Of a stretch of 64,000 nt of DNA, positions 45,026 through 53,516 are shown piece after piece; the stretch's first letter is position 1; every line of letters starts with the position of its first letter. Origin of the DNA: Dongia sedimenti (GTDB taxonomy: Bacteria; Pseudomonadota; Alphaproteobacteria; Dongiales; Dongiaceae); assembly GCA_030715195.1 (NCBI GenBank), contig JAUYVI010000004.1:334845-398844 (forward strand), in the 5' to 3' direction. Under the pieces are notes generated by a model. That model made no database searches and was not told where the DNA came from. It was given only the letters and a program-made list of their open reading frames with translations. The position numbers and the translations under genes are program-made.

Positions 45026-45391
45026 ATGTCACTGAAGATTCGTCTGGCCCGCGGTGGCGCCAAGAAGCGCCCGTTCTACCGGATCGTTGTGGCCGAGAGC
45101 CGCTTCGCCCGTGACGGCAAGTTCGTCGAGCGCATCGGCTCCTACAACCCGATGCTGACCAAGGAAGACCCGCTGCGCGTCGTGCTCGACGCCGAGCGCG
45201 CCAAGTACTGGCTCTCCAAGGGCGCCCTGCCGTCGGAGCGCGTGCAGTATTTCTTCTCCAAGGCCGGCCTGATGGAGGCGCCGAAGCGCCACGAGCAGAC
45301 CAAGCAGGACAAGCCGAAGGCGAAGGCCCAGGAGCGCGCCAAGGCCCAGGCTGACGCCGCCGCCAAGGCCGCCGAAGCGCCGGCCAGCTAA
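45026..45391 (+). CDS. rpsP: 30S ribosomal protein S16
   Basis: A 121-residue S16 with [40 protein letters not shown] and [21 protein letters not shown]. The C-terminal 40 residues form a Lys/Ala/Glu-rich tail ([25 protein letters not shown]), common in alphaproteobacteria. AAGGAG stands before the ATG. First of rpsP-rimM-trmD-rplS. Confidence 0.98.
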   Translation: MSLKIRLARGGAKKRPFYRIVVAESRFARDGKFVERIGSYNPMLTKEDPLRVVLDAERAKYWLSKGALPSERVQYFFSKAGLMEAPKRHEQTKQDKPKAKAQERAKAQADAAAKAAEAPAS

Positions 45392-45409
45392 AGCCTTTCA
45401 TCCGGAGCG

Positions 45410-45967
45410 ATGAAGGATAAAGGGCAGATGATCCTGTTGGGCGCGATCGCCGGTGTGCATGGCGTCAGGGGCGAGGTGAAGGTGAAATCCTTCACCGCCG
45501 ATCCCCTGGCGATTGCCGCCTATGGTCGGCTCTACGACGACCAGGGCCGCAGCTTCGCGCTGAAGCTGAGCTCGAAAGCGGCCAAGGACGCGGTGGTGAT
45601 CGCCAGGATCGACGGCATCGCCGATCGCAACGCCGCCGAGGCGCTGAAGGGCACGCGGCTCTATGCGCCGCGCGACGCCCTGCCCGCGATCGAAGGCGAG
45701 AACGAGTTCTATGCCAGCGACCTGGTCGGCCTCGCCGTCGAGGATCGCAGCGGCAAGGCGCTCGGCAAGGTCGTCGCGCTGCAGGATTACGGCGCCGGCG
45801 ACATCCTCGCGGTCGGCGGTGGGACGCAGGGCGATTTCGATCTGCCTTTCGCCGATCGCTTCGTGCCGGTGGTGGATCTCGCCGCCGGCAAGATCGTCGT
45901 CGATCTGCCGGAAGACTTCTTCACCGCGAAACCGGTCGGAGAAGAAGAGGAAAGAGGAGGTGACTAA
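45410..45967 (+). CDS. rimM: 16S rRNA processing protein RimM
   Basis: RimM helps mature the 30S head and binds S19. It has 185 residues: an N-terminal beta barrel ([33 protein letters not shown]) and a C-terminal PRC domain ([63 protein letters not shown]). It overlaps trmD by 8 bp. Confidence 0.97.
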   Translation: MKDKGQMILLGAIAGVHGVRGEVKVKSFTADPLAIAAYGRLYDDQGRSFALKLSSKAAKDAVVIARIDGIADRNAAEALKGTRLYAPRDALPAIEGENEFYASDLVGLAVEDRSGKALGKVVALQDYGAGDILAVGGGTQGDFDLPFADRFVPVVDLAAGKIVVDLPEDFFTAKPVGEEEERGGD

Positions 45968-46709
45968 CCAGCGTCCTTGGACGGCGCGCGTGCTGACCCT
46001 GTTTCCGGAGATGTTTCCGGGCCCGCTCGGGCAGAGCCTCGCGGGCAAGGCTTTGGAGAAGGGTCTGTGGCGGCTGGAGACTTCGGACATCCGGAGCTTC
46101 GCCACCGACAAGCACCGGACCGTCGATGACACGCCGTTCGGCGGCGGGGCGGGGATGGTGATGCGGCCCGACGTGGTCGATGCGGCGCTGGAAGCGGCGA
46201 CGCAGGACGGACTTGGGCCGGCCATCTACCTCACGCCGCGCGGCCAGCGGGTCGAGCAGGCGCTGGTGCGGGACTGGGCGGCGGGACCGGGCTTGGTTCT
46301 GGTCTGCGGCCGCTACGAGGGGCTGGACGAGCGGGTGATCGAAGCCCGCGGGCTCCTCGAGATCAGCCTCGGCGACATCGTCCTTTCGGGCGGCGAGCCG
46401 GCGGCCCTGGCGGTGATCGATGCCTGCGTCCGTCTGCTGCCCGGGGTGATGGGCGCGGAGGAGACGCTGGAGGAGGAGAGTTTCGAGCGGGGCCTCCTGG
46501 AGTACCCGCATTACACGCGGCCCGCCGAATGGCAGGGCCGCACGGTTCCGGAGGTGCTGCTCTCCGGACACCACGAGAAGATCAAGGCCTGGCGGCTGAG
46601 CCAAGCCGAGGCGGCGACGAAATTGCGGCGGCCCGATCTTTGGACCGCCTACGAGAAACAGAGACCCCAGGTCCTGGGAAACAAGAGTTCGAGACGAAAG
46701 GAAGACTGA
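45960..46709 (+). CDS. trmD: tRNA (guanine-N1)-methyltransferase
   Basis: TrmD methylates G37 of tRNAs next to the anticodon. The 249 residues start at a GTG overlapping the rimM stop within an AGGAGG-rich stretch. [25 protein letters not shown] opens the SPOUT fold; the trefoil-knot AdoMet site is [20 protein letters not shown] and [20 protein letters not shown] longer upstream frame is an out-of-frame reading of rimM. Confidence 0.97.
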   Translation: MTNQRPWTARVLTLFPEMFPGPLGQSLAGKALEKGLWRLETSDIRSFATDKHRTVDDTPFGGGAGMVMRPDVVDAALEAATQDGLGPAIYLTPRGQRVEQALVRDWAAGPGLVLVCGRYEGLDERVIEARGLLEISLGDIVLSGGEPAALAVIDACVRLLPGVMGAEETLEEESFERGLLEYPHYTRPAEWQGRTVPEVLLSGHHEKIKAWRLSQAEAATKLRRPDLWTAYEKQRPQVLGNKSSRRKED

Positions 46710-46710
46710 C

Positions 46711-47097
46711 ATGAGCACCCTGACCAAGATCGAAGAGGCGCAGGTCGCCAAGCTGAAAGAGACCGCCAAGCTGCCGGAGTTCCGGCCCGGCGACACCGTG
46801 AAGGTCAACGTGAAGGTGGTCGAAGGCGACCGCGAGCGCGTGCAGGCCTTCGAGGGCGTCTGCATCGCCCGCAAGAACGCCGGCCTCAACTCGTCCTTCA
46901 CCGTGCGGAAGATCTCCTACGGCGAAGGCGTCGAGCGTATCTTCCCGCTCTATTCGCCGCGCCTGACCTCGGTCGAGGTGGTGCGTTCGGGCGACGTCCG
47001 CCGCGCCAAGCTCTATTATCTCCGCGGCCGCCGCGGCAAGGCCGCCCGCATCTCCGAGCGCGTGGACAACACCCAGGCGACCACCACCACCGAGTAA
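46711..47097 (+). CDS. rplS: 50S ribosomal protein L19
   Basis: A 128-residue L19: [71 protein letters not shown] and [18 protein letters not shown] are diagnostic. The ATG lies one base after the trmD stop. Last gene of the operon. Confidence 0.98.
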   Translation: MSTLTKIEEAQVAKLKETAKLPEFRPGDTVKVNVKVVEGDRERVQAFEGVCIARKNAGLNSSFTVRKISYGEGVERIFPLYSPRLTSVEVVRSGDVRRAKLYYLRGRRGKAARISERVDNTQATTTTE

Positions 47098-47105
47098 CGC
47101 TTCCT

Positions 47106-47149
47106 GCTCATGGCAGCACTGCCGTGAGCGGCGTTGACCGTTTCGGTCA
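47106..47149 (+). terminator. Two hairpins after rplS
   Basis: GCTCATGGC-6-GCCGTGAGC (one G-U pair, 47106-47129) and TGACCG-TTT-CGGTCA (47135-47149) follow the rplS stop. There is no T-run, so this is a possible mRNA 3'-end or pause structure, not a classical terminator. Confidence 0.35.
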
Positions 47150-47179
47150 GCGATCAATACTTGGCGTGAAGTGATACGC

Positions 47180-47276
47180 ACCCCCACCCCGGCCCTCCCC
47201 CGATTCGGGGGAGGGTGAAGAGGGCAGACCCGCTCTAGTCCCCTCCCCCGAATCGGGGGAGGGTTAGGGTGGGGGT
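47180..47276. repeat. 97-bp nested palindromic repeat
   Basis: Outer arms ACCCCCACCC (47180-47189) and GGGTGGGGGT (47267-47276) enclose two near-identical hairpins, CCCTCCCC-CGATTCG-GGGGAGGG (47193-47215) and its GAATC version (47241-47263). It lies between rplS and leuC. A half-copy is at 50402-50440, so it is a dispersed intergenic repeat family. Confidence 0.85.
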
Positions 47277-47313
47277 CCGAAACACCGCAACAGAAGCACG
47301 ACGAAAACCTGCC

Positions 47314-48717
47314 ATGCCGAAAACGCTCTTCGACAAGATCTGGGAAAACCACCTGGTGCACCGTCAGGACGACGGCACCTGCCTGATCTACATCGACCGC
47401 CACCTCGTCCATGAGGTGACCTCGCCCCAGGCCTTCGAAGGGCTCCGCACCGCCGGCCGCAAGGTGCACCGGCCGCATGCGACCTTGGCCGTGGCCGACC
47501 ACAACGTGCCGACCACCGACCGCTCCAAGGGCATCACCGAGCCCGAGAGCCGGATCCAGATCGAGACCCTGGAGCAGAACTGCCGCGATTTCGGCGTGCC
47601 CTATTTCTCGATGGACGACATCCGCCAGGGCATCGTCCACATCATCGGCCCGGAGCAGGGCCTGACCCAGCCCGGCATGACCATCGTCTGCGGTGACAGC
47701 CATACCGCGACCCACGGCGCCTTCGGGGCGCTGGCCTTCGGCATCGGCACCTCGGAGGTCGAGCATGTCTTGGCGACGCAGACGCTGATCCAGCGTCCGG
47801 CCAAGAACATGCTGATCCAGGTGAACGGCGCGCTCGGCACCGGCGTCACCGCCAAGGACATCGTGCTGGCGATCATCGGCAAGATCGGCACCGCGGGCGG
47901 CACCGGCTATGTCATCGAATACGCGGGCGACGCGATCCGCAGCCTCTCGATGGAAGGCCGGATGACGGTCTGCAACATGTCGATCGAAGGCGGCGCCCGC
48001 GCCGGCCTGATCGCCCCGGACGAGATCACCTTCGAATACCTGAAGGGCCGCCCGATGGCCCCGAAGGCCGGCGCTTACGAGCAGGCGGTCGCCTATTGGA
48101 AGACCCTGCCCAGCGACGCCGGCGCCAAGTACGACACCGAGATCAAGCTCTCGACCGCCGACATCGCGCCGCAGGTCACCTGGGGCACCAGCCCCGAGGA
48201 CGTGCTGCCGATCACCGGCGCGGTGCCCAATCCCGGCGACGTCGCCGACGAGAACCGCCGCCGCTCCATGGAGCGGGCGCTGGACTACATGGGCCTGAAG
48301 CCCGGCACCAAGCTGACCGACGTTCCGATCGACCGCGTCTTCATCGGCTCCTGCACCAACGGCCGCATCGAGGACCTGCGCGAAGTCGCCAAGCTGGCGC
48401 AGGGCAAGAAGGTGGCTTCCAACGTCAACGCGATGGTCGTCCCCGGCTCCGGCCTGGTGAAGCAGCAGGCTGAAGCGGAAGGCATCGACAAGATCCTGAT
48501 CGAAGCCGGCTTCGAATGGCGCGAGCCCGGCTGCTCGATGTGCCTGGCGATGAATCCCGACAAGCTCCAGCCCGGCGAGCGCTGCGCCTCGACCTCCAAC
48601 CGCAACTTCGAAGGCCGCCAGGGCCGCGGCGGCCGCACCCACCTGATGAGCCCCGCCATGGCGACGGCGGCCGCCATCACCGGCAAGCTCGCCGACGTGC
48701 GCCAGTTCGGGAAGTGA
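47314..48717 (+). CDS. leuC: 3-isopropylmalate dehydratase large subunit
   Basis: LeuC with LeuD isomerises 2- to 3-isopropylmalate in leucine synthesis. The 467-residue aconitase-family protein starts [16 protein letters not shown]. Cluster ligands are Cys in [13 protein letters not shown] and the CxxC of [47 protein letters not shown] is the substrate-side signature. An open extension upstream is part of the palindromic repeat. No leuD follows within the window. Confidence 0.97.
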   Translation: MPKTLFDKIWENHLVHRQDDGTCLIYIDRHLVHEVTSPQAFEGLRTAGRKVHRPHATLAVADHNVPTTDRSKGITEPESRIQIETLEQNCRDFGVPYFSMDDIRQGIVHIIGPEQGLTQPGMTIVCGDSHTATHGAFGALAFGIGTSEVEHVLATQTLIQRPAKNMLIQVNGALGTGVTAKDIVLAIIGKIGTAGGTGYVIEYAGDAIRSLSMEGRMTVCNMSIEGGARAGLIAPDEITFEYLKGRPMAPKAGAYEQAVAYWKTLPSDAGAKYDTEIKLSTADIAPQVTWGTSPEDVLPITGAVPNPGDVADENRRRSMERALDYMGLKPGTKLTDVPIDRVFIGSCTNGRIEDLREVAKLAQGKKVASNVNAMVVPGSGLVKQQAEAEGIDKILIEAGFEWREPGCSMCLAMNPDKLQPGERCASTSNRNFEGRQGRGGRTHLMSPAMATAAAITGKLADVRQFGK

Positions 48718-48863
48718 CGTTGCGCTGACGCACGGCTTCCCGGCCGCAGGTCGGGAAGCGACTGCCTTCCCCGGCTTTCAACTCAGGCAAGGCGGCCGGC
48801 TTGAGCGCTGCACCGTCCGTGCTATGGTCGCGTCGTTTGCAAACAGCAATCGCGACGCGTCCC

Positions 48864-49622
48864 ATGACTCGCTTCCCTTTGCGCCTCTGCTCACTCGGTG
48901 CCGCGCTGGCGCTGCTGCTCTCGGCCTGCGCGCCCGAAGCCGACACCGTCCCCGCGGCCACGCTCGGCCAGGCGAAGACCGTCGGCATCATCTCGGCGAT
49001 CGGCGATAAGTTCTCCTCCATCACCACCACCTTCGAGAACCAGCCGGCGGAACGCTACGGCATCGATGCCTATGCGATCGGCCTCGTCAAAGACCGGCTT
49101 GCCGGACGCTATTCCGTCCAGCCGGTGAAGTACGATGTCGTGGAGTTCGGCCCGGACCGCGCCGAGCTGCCGGACACCGGCCTGTTCACCCCCGGCGATC
49201 CGCTCGGCGCGGTCATCCGCGCCCATGCCTCGCCCAGCGATCTCGACCTCTACATCGTCCTGATGAAGGGCATGACCAAGGTCGAGAACGGCAACCGCGC
49301 GCTGCACGGGCTCGGCCTGATCCGGGGCGGCGATCTCTTCACCACGAAATACTGGGTGCACGCGACCTATTCGGTGATCGTCGTCGACGGCCATACCGGC
49401 GAGGTCCTGGCGAATAACAGCGCCATCGACAACGCCCATCCCTTCGACCTGCTCGATCCGCCCGATCTTCCCGGTCCCTTCGTCGCGGTCGATGCGAGCT
49501 TCTGGCCGGAAGACATCGAGCATGTCCCCGCGGACAAGATGGAGCGCCTCGCGGAGACGCTGAAGCCGCTGCTCGCGCGCACCCTGCCGGACACGATGCG
49601 CGCGATGAAGCTGGCGCCGTAG
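48864..49622 (+). CDS. Putative lipoprotein of unknown family
   Basis: A 252-residue protein. MTRFPLRLCSLGAALALLLSACAPE is a lipoprotein signal with lipobox LSAC. The mature part includes KTVGIISAIGDKFSSITTTFEN, GIDAYAIGLVKDRLAGRYSVQPVKYD, DLDLYIVLMKGMTKVENGNRALHGLGLIRGG and YSVIVVDGHTGEVLANNSAID. It looks like a soluble alpha/beta domain tethered to the membrane, but I cannot name it. The ATG at 48864 is chosen for the signal peptide. Confidence 0.75.
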   Translation: MTRFPLRLCSLGAALALLLSACAPEADTVPAATLGQAKTVGIISAIGDKFSSITTTFENQPAERYGIDAYAIGLVKDRLAGRYSVQPVKYDVVEFGPDRAELPDTGLFTPGDPLGAVIRAHASPSDLDLYIVLMKGMTKVENGNRALHGLGLIRGGDLFTTKYWVHATYSVIVVDGHTGEVLANNSAIDNAHPFDLLDPPDLPGPFVAVDASFWPEDIEHVPADKMERLAETLKPLLARTLPDTMRAMKLAP

Positions 49623-49636
49623 GCGGCGCCTCGCGG

Positions 49637-49808
49637 TTACTCCGCGGCCCTGGCCCCGACGGGAATCCACGCCACCACCTTGATCTCGAAATCGAACCCC
49701 GCCAGCCAGTTCACGCCGATCGCCGTCCAGCTCGGATAGGGCGGTTTGCCGATCTCTTCCGCACGAATGGCCAACACGGCTTCGCGCTGCGCCATCTCCT
49801 GGTCGCTG
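49637..49808 (-). pseudogene. C-terminal fragment of a RidA-family gene
   Basis: Reading the minus strand up to TAA at 49637 gives SDQEMAQREAVLAIRAEEIG, then KPPYPSWTAIGVNWLAGFDF and EIKVVAWIPVGARAAE. This matches the last 55 or so residues of the intact RidA-like protein at 50504-50914 (EIGEPPYPSWTAIGVSWLAGFDF). Upstream of 49808 the similarity stops, and no start or N-terminal half is present. It is a truncated paralogue. With the interval 49623-49951 it fills the gap between the lipoprotein and DoxX genes. Confidence 0.8.
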
Positions 49809-49951
49809 CGCGCCGGGGCGATGGAAGGCCGATGATCGGCGTCCCAGCCGTCAGGTTGCTTGCAACGGCAGTGGCGATTGGGTTAGGTAGCGAACCCCGG
49901 GGACTCGGCGGCGCGGCGCCGCCATGCGCCCAGCGATGACAGGAGCCCACG

Positions 49952-50350
49952 ATGATGAGCAGCCAACTCGCCGCCCACGCCACCAGGATGCTGGGCGTTC
50001 TTCGCATCATGTCCGGACTGCTGTTCCTGGCCCACGGGACCCAGAAATTCCTTTCGTTCCCGGCGGGAGAAATGGCGGGATACGGCTGGACCTTCGGCAG
50101 TGCTGGCGCCTTCGCCGGCATCATCGAGCTGGTCTGCGGCGCGCTGATCGCGCTCGGCCTGTTCACCCGCCCCGCCGCCTTCCTCGCCTCCGGCACGATG
50201 GCGGTCGCCTATTTCATGGCCCATGCGCCGCAGAACTTCTGGCCGCTCAACAACGGCGGCGACGCCGCCATCCTCTACTGCTTCGTCTTCCTCTACTTCG
50301 TCTTCGCCGGCCCGGGCGCGTTCAGCCTCGACGGCAAGCTGCGGAAGTAG
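49952..50350 (+). CDS. DoxX-family membrane protein
   Basis: A 132-residue membrane protein with four helices. RIMSGLLFLAHGTQKFLSFP, FGSAGAFAGIIELVCGALIALGLFTRPAAFLASGTMAVAYFMAH and FVFLYFVFAGPGAFSLDG are the DoxX family pattern. Family members contribute to thiosulfate oxidation in archaea and redox defence in mycobacteria; here the role is unknown. AGGAG stands seven bases before the ATG. It lies between the RidA fragment and intact RidA. Confidence 0.88.
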   Translation: MMSSQLAAHATRMLGVLRIMSGLLFLAHGTQKFLSFPAGEMAGYGWTFGSAGAFAGIIELVCGALIALGLFTRPAAFLASGTMAVAYFMAHAPQNFWPLNNGGDAAILYCFVFLYFVFAGPGAFSLDGKLRK

Positions 50351-50401
50351 GCGGCCCTTACGCGACCACCGCCGCCCCGAACGCCGCACCGACTGCAAAG
50401 C

Positions 50402-50440
50402 GTCCCCTCCCCCAGGATTGGGGGAGGCTAGGGAGAGGGT
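50402..50440. repeat. Half-copy of the CCCCTCCCCC palindromic repeat
   Basis: GTCCCCTCCCCC-AGGATT-GGGGGAGGCTAGGGAGAGGGT aligns with the right half of the element at 47180-47276, including the hairpin and the AGGG-G-GGGT arm. It stands between doxX and ridA and could form a bidirectional transcript end. Confidence 0.7.
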
Positions 50441-50503
50441 CGATGCCGCCGCGGCGCGTCCGACCGAGCACCCAGCACGGTCCAGCGCTCTCTCACGAGA
50501 ACA

Positions 50504-50914
50504 TCACCCGCCGGCGCCACCCGCCGCCGGAATCCGCGCCACCACCTTGAGCTCGAAGTCGAACCCGGCCAGCCAGCTCACGCCGATCGCCGTCCAGCTC
50601 GGATAGGGCGGTTCGCCGATCTCGGCGTCGCGCAGCCGGAGCACGGTTTCGAGCTGCGTCTCGGGGTCGGTGTGGAAGCTGGTGACATCGACCACGTCGT
50701 CGAAGCTGCAGCCCGCGGCTTCCAGCACCGCGCGCAGATTGGCGAAGGCGCGCCGGACCTGGTCCTCGAACACCGGCTCGGGCGATCCGTCCGGGCGGCT
50801 CCCGACCTGGCCCGAGACGAACAGCAGATCGCCGGAGCGGACCGCCGGCGAATACTTGTGCAGGTCATAGAGCGCGTGCCGGTCGGTGGGAAAAATCGCG
50901 TTGCGCTGGGACAT
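50504..50914 (-). CDS. RidA-family (YjgF/YER057c) protein
   Basis: A 136-residue single-domain protein with LHKYSPAVRSGDLLFVSGQVGSRPDGS, VFEDQVRRAFANLRAVLEAAGCSFDDVVDVTSFHTDPE and PPYPSWTAIGVSWLAGFDFELKVVARI. RidA hydrolyses reactive enamines/imines. The Arg that binds the substrate carboxylate in true RidA (about position 105) appears replaced in the PSWTAIGVSWL region, so this belongs to another RidA subfamily. It is divergent from a LysR gene (97-bp gap), a frequent regulator-target arrangement. Confidence 0.88.
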   Translation of the reverse strand: MSQRNAIFPTDRHALYDLHKYSPAVRSGDLLFVSGQVGSRPDGSPEPVFEDQVRRAFANLRAVLEAAGCSFDDVVDVTSFHTDPETQLETVLRLRDAEIGEPPYPSWTAIGVSWLAGFDFELKVVARIPAAGGAGG

Positions 50915-51011
50915 GGTGGGTTCCTTCTGATGCTCGAAACACCAGATAGGGCATCGACATTTCGCCGAATAGACGTTGAAATGCTTATGGGTTGATGCAA
51001 AATCCCCAGCA

Positions 51012-51911
51012 ATGGCCCGGCCGCCCATCAACGACCTCACCGCCTTCGTGGCGGTCGCCACCCACCGCAGCTTCCGCGGCGCCGCCGACGTGCTCGGCAC
51101 CGCGCCATCGACTCTCAGCCACGCGATGCGCGCCCTCGAGGAGCGTCTCGGCGTCCGCCTCCTGAACCGCACCACCCGCAGCGTCGCGCCGACCGAAGCC
51201 GGCTTCGCATTGCTCGGGCGCCTGCAGCCGGCCCTCGCCGCGCTCGACGACGCCCTGGACGGCGTCGCATCTTTCCGCGGCAAGATCGCCGGCACGGTCC
51301 GCATCAACGCGCCGCGCCTGGCGGCGGCGCTGCTGGTCCGCGACGTGCTGCCGCGAATGGCCGAGCGCCATCCCGATGTCACCGTCGACCTCGTGGTCGA
51401 AGGCCGGTTGATCGACATCGTCGCTGGCGGCTTCGATGCCGGCATGCGCCTCATGGGGTCGGTCCCCAAGGACATGATCGCCGTCCCGTTCGGTCCGCCC
51501 CGGCGCTTCCTCTGCGTGGCCGCGCCGAAGTATCTGAAGCGCGCCGGCGTCCCGAAGACGCCCGACGACCTCCGGCGCCATCGCTGCATCGGCCACCGCC
51601 TGCCGGGCGGCAAGCTCTATCGCTGGGAGTTCGAACGCGCCGGCCAAGCGCTCACCATCGACGCCCCGGCCGCGGTCGTGCTCGACGACGAAGACCTGAT
51701 GGTGGAGGCCGCCGTCGCCGGCCTCGGGCTCGCCTATGTCCTCAGCCCCGCCGCCGCCGCGCCGCTCAAGGCCGGCAAGCTGCGCGAAGTCCTGGCGCCC
51801 TGGCTGCAATTCGCCGAGGCCCCCGCCATCTACTACCCCGGCCACCGCAAGGTCCCGCCGGCTTTGCGCGCGTTCCTGGACGTGGTGCGTGACGTGGGGA
51901 AGGCGCGGTGA
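51012..51911 (+). CDS. LysR-family transcriptional regulator
   Basis: A 299-residue LysR protein. The N-terminal HTH is NDLTAFVAVATHRSFRGAADVLGTAPSTLSHAMRALEERLGVRLLNRTTRSVAPTEAG. The effector domain follows (GTVRINAPRLAAALLVRDVLPRMAERHPDVTVDLVVEGRLIDIVAGGFDAGMRL), of the CrgA/DsdC-like group. The ATG at 51012 gives the standard start; the frame extends to 50976. The divergent ridA gene is the likely target. Confidence 0.94.
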   Translation: MARPPINDLTAFVAVATHRSFRGAADVLGTAPSTLSHAMRALEERLGVRLLNRTTRSVAPTEAGFALLGRLQPALAALDDALDGVASFRGKIAGTVRINAPRLAAALLVRDVLPRMAERHPDVTVDLVVEGRLIDIVAGGFDAGMRLMGSVPKDMIAVPFGPPRRFLCVAAPKYLKRAGVPKTPDDLRRHRCIGHRLPGGKLYRWEFERAGQALTIDAPAAVVLDDEDLMVEAAVAGLGLAYVLSPAAAAPLKAGKLREVLAPWLQFAEAPAIYYPGHRKVPPALRAFLDVVRDVGKAR

Positions 51912-52017
51912 CGGCGTGCGCTCTGATGGCCTGCGTCGTATCGCGTGCCCATCACCTGGGGACTCAATAAGCGACTCGAACCTGTCGTATCCTGCCTCTG
52001 CGGCGCGGTCCACTTTG

Positions 52018-52183
52018 GGTCGATTGTGTTGAAAAACTCCGAGCCAAGGAATCTCGCGAAACAATCATTCTCCCACAGATCGTGGCGAGCAAGTTTGATT
52101 CAACAACGCAATTCTTCTTGAATCATTGTTTCGCGAAGGGCCGATTGCTCGACGCTCGGAAGAGTTTTTCAACACAATCGGTC
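52018..52183. mobile_element. MITE-like element, 158 bp, with 4-bp target duplication
   Basis: Terminal inverted repeats GATTGTGTTGAAAAACTC (from 52022) and GAGTTTTTCAACACAATC (to 52179) match perfectly over 18 bp and are flanked by direct GGTC copies (52018-52021 and 52180-52183). Inside is a second inverted pair, TCGCGAAACAATCATTC (52054-52070) and GAATCATTGTTTCGCGA (52120-52136), one mismatch, plus TTTGATTCAA near TTGAATC. No coding capacity. It is a non-autonomous transposon or internally deleted IS. The TGTTGAAAAACTC end recalls IS1182/IS5-type ends, from memory only. Confidence 0.82.
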
Positions 52184-52195
52184 AAGAACGGACAT

Positions 52196-52474
52196 TTACA
52201 ACCAGCTTAGTGCTTCCGCCTTAGCGACCTCATCGGTGACTGGTTCACCATTTCGGCCGATAACTTGGCCGTCATTGACGACGACGACGAACGGAACTCG
52301 ACGTGCAGGATTTCTATCGGCCGAGTTGCCCTTGAATATTCTAACGCTGTTGCCCGGATTATCCGGGTCATCCCATCGGAAACCTTCGGAAGAGGCGGTA
52401 GGCGATCCTATCCAATGGGCTGGAATATTACCGGGTCGCTGACCGCGAAGCAGATCGTCTATATCGTAATTCAT
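52196..52474 (-). CDS. Small orphan protein, possible polymorphic-toxin-tail fragment
   Basis: A 92-residue protein from ATG 52474 (MNYDIDDLLRGQRPGNIPAHW). The segment GFRWDDPDNPGNSVRIFKGN, then RVPFVVVVNDGQVIGRNGEP, resembles a pattern I remember from C-terminal tails of RHS/hemagglutinin-type polymorphic toxins (GWRW-DP...VRI-KG...P..R...V...G..IGRDG). No delivery domain is present, and the end AEALSWL is shorter than such tails. The frame is open to a TTG at 52570 beside a palindrome. Lower GC than neighbours. It could be a degraded cassette or a free-standing gene. Confidence 0.45.
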   Translation of the reverse strand: MNYDIDDLLRGQRPGNIPAHWIGSPTASSEGFRWDDPDNPGNSVRIFKGNSADRNPARRVPFVVVVNDGQVIGRNGEPVTDEVAKAEALSWL

Positions 52475-52572
52475 CAAACTTACTTCGGTCTGCCGTACTT
52501 GGGGTGTCCGTCTTGGGTGAGCGGCCGCCCCTGCTAGACCAAGAATATCGCCTATCGCGAGTACACTCAATT

Positions 52573-52588
52573 ATCGGTTATAACCGAT
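52573..52588. promoter_or_regulatory. Perfect 16-bp palindrome between divergent small genes
   Basis: ATCGGTTA-TAACCGAT is a perfect dyad. It lies two bases from the upstream TTG start option of the minus-strand gene and one base before the ATG of the plus-strand gene, so a bound dimer would control both. The factor is unknown. No ribosome site lies between it and the plus-strand ATG. Confidence 0.55.
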
Positions 52589-52589
52589 C

Positions 52590-53015
52590 ATGGCTGCCCC
52601 AAGATCGTCTCCCCGCCGTCTCATTATCATTCTGGATCCCGAGTTCGGCGAGCGCCTGCGCGCGATGCAGCCCGGCATCCCAATCTGGATCGAGTTGAGC
52701 CCAACAAACGAGCCAACCGTCCGTGCGCTCTGGGTGGAGCACCCTGAGCCCAGCCACTTGCTCGGCATCACCGGCCTTAAATTTGAGCCGTCGGTCCGCG
52801 CCGAAGAGCGCTTGCTGGGCAATATGGACATGATCGAGCTCCACCATGGCCCCCACTCAGCCAGCGAGCCATACACCGAGTTGGAAGTGATCGGATGTGA
52901 CCTTAGCCCAAGCATCCGGATGGCGCTTGGTGATCTGGGATTTGACCGCTTTGAAGAACTTGAGCAGGGCTTTTTAGCGCGGCGAGCTCCGGAGCAGGCA
53001 GCGATACGGAGGTAG
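52590..53015 (+). CDS. Hypothetical 141-residue protein
   Basis: A soluble, acidic protein that I do not recognise. It contains SPRRLIIILDPEFGERLRAMQPGIPIWIEL, TVRALWVEHPEPSHLLGITGLKFEP, and a C-terminal helix-rich part (GFDRFEELEQGFLARRAP). No signal or membrane segment. The ATG stands directly after the 16-bp palindrome without a ribosome site, suggesting a leaderless or tightly controlled start. Divergent from the small gene at 52196-52474; an immunity-type partner is one speculative reading. Composition is lower in GC than the flanking chromosome. Confidence 0.5.
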   Translation: MAAPRSSPRRLIIILDPEFGERLRAMQPGIPIWIELSPTNEPTVRALWVEHPEPSHLLGITGLKFEPSVRAEERLLGNMDMIELHHGPHSASEPYTELEVIGCDLSPSIRMALGDLGFDRFEELEQGFLARRAPEQAAIRR

Positions 53016-53060
53016 GCTTAACGCGTCAGTGCCCGCCCTGGTCACTAGCGGACCCCGCAA

Positions 53061-53426
53061 CTATTCCTGGATGACCAAGTCATCATTACCCAGTCGTCCG
53101 ATACCAAACAGCTTATGCTCCTCGTTTTCATGGAGGAGCATCTTTGCGGTTCGCCCATCACTGCATGTCAGTTCCAGTGTGCCGAAGCCACGAGAGCCGC
53201 CGACGAGGCTATTGACTGTCGAATAGTCACCATCGCATTTGATGCCGCTGGGACTGGAGAGCGTCAGAGTGCCGCCGGACCATCTGGAGCCATGAAATGA
53301 GCCGGAGAAAACTTCCGATGACTTGCTCGTTCTACCCGTTATCGGGACGTCTACGCTTGTAGAAGCGCAGCCGCCGCAGAGGAGCGCCGTTAACAGTGAC
53401 GCCGCGAAGCCATGTATTCGTCGCAT
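53061..53426 (-). CDS. Small putative lipoprotein
   Basis: A 121-residue protein. MRRIHGFAASLLTALLCGGCAST is a lipoprotein signal with lipobox CGGC. The mature domain is beta-rich: EVFSGSFHGSRWSGGTLTLSSPSGIKCDGDYST, GFGTLELTCSDGRTAKMLL and KLFGIGRLGNDDLVIQE, resembling small copies of a stand-alone beta-barrel or glycine-zipper-free lipocalin-like lipoprotein. Two Cys in the mature part could form a disulfide. No ribosome site is obvious. An alternative ATG is at 53447. Confidence 0.65.
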   Translation of the reverse strand: MRRIHGFAASLLTALLCGGCASTSVDVPITGRTSKSSEVFSGSFHGSRWSGGTLTLSSPSGIKCDGDYSTVNSLVGGSRGFGTLELTCSDGRTAKMLLHENEEHKLFGIGRLGNDDLVIQE

Positions 53427-53516
53427 TCGACAAGTTTTCTGAGTCATCGCTTTGGGCCAGAAACAGACATCGCGTAAGAGTGCTCAGATTGCTTCCACAC
53501 GCAAAATGATCTTCGA

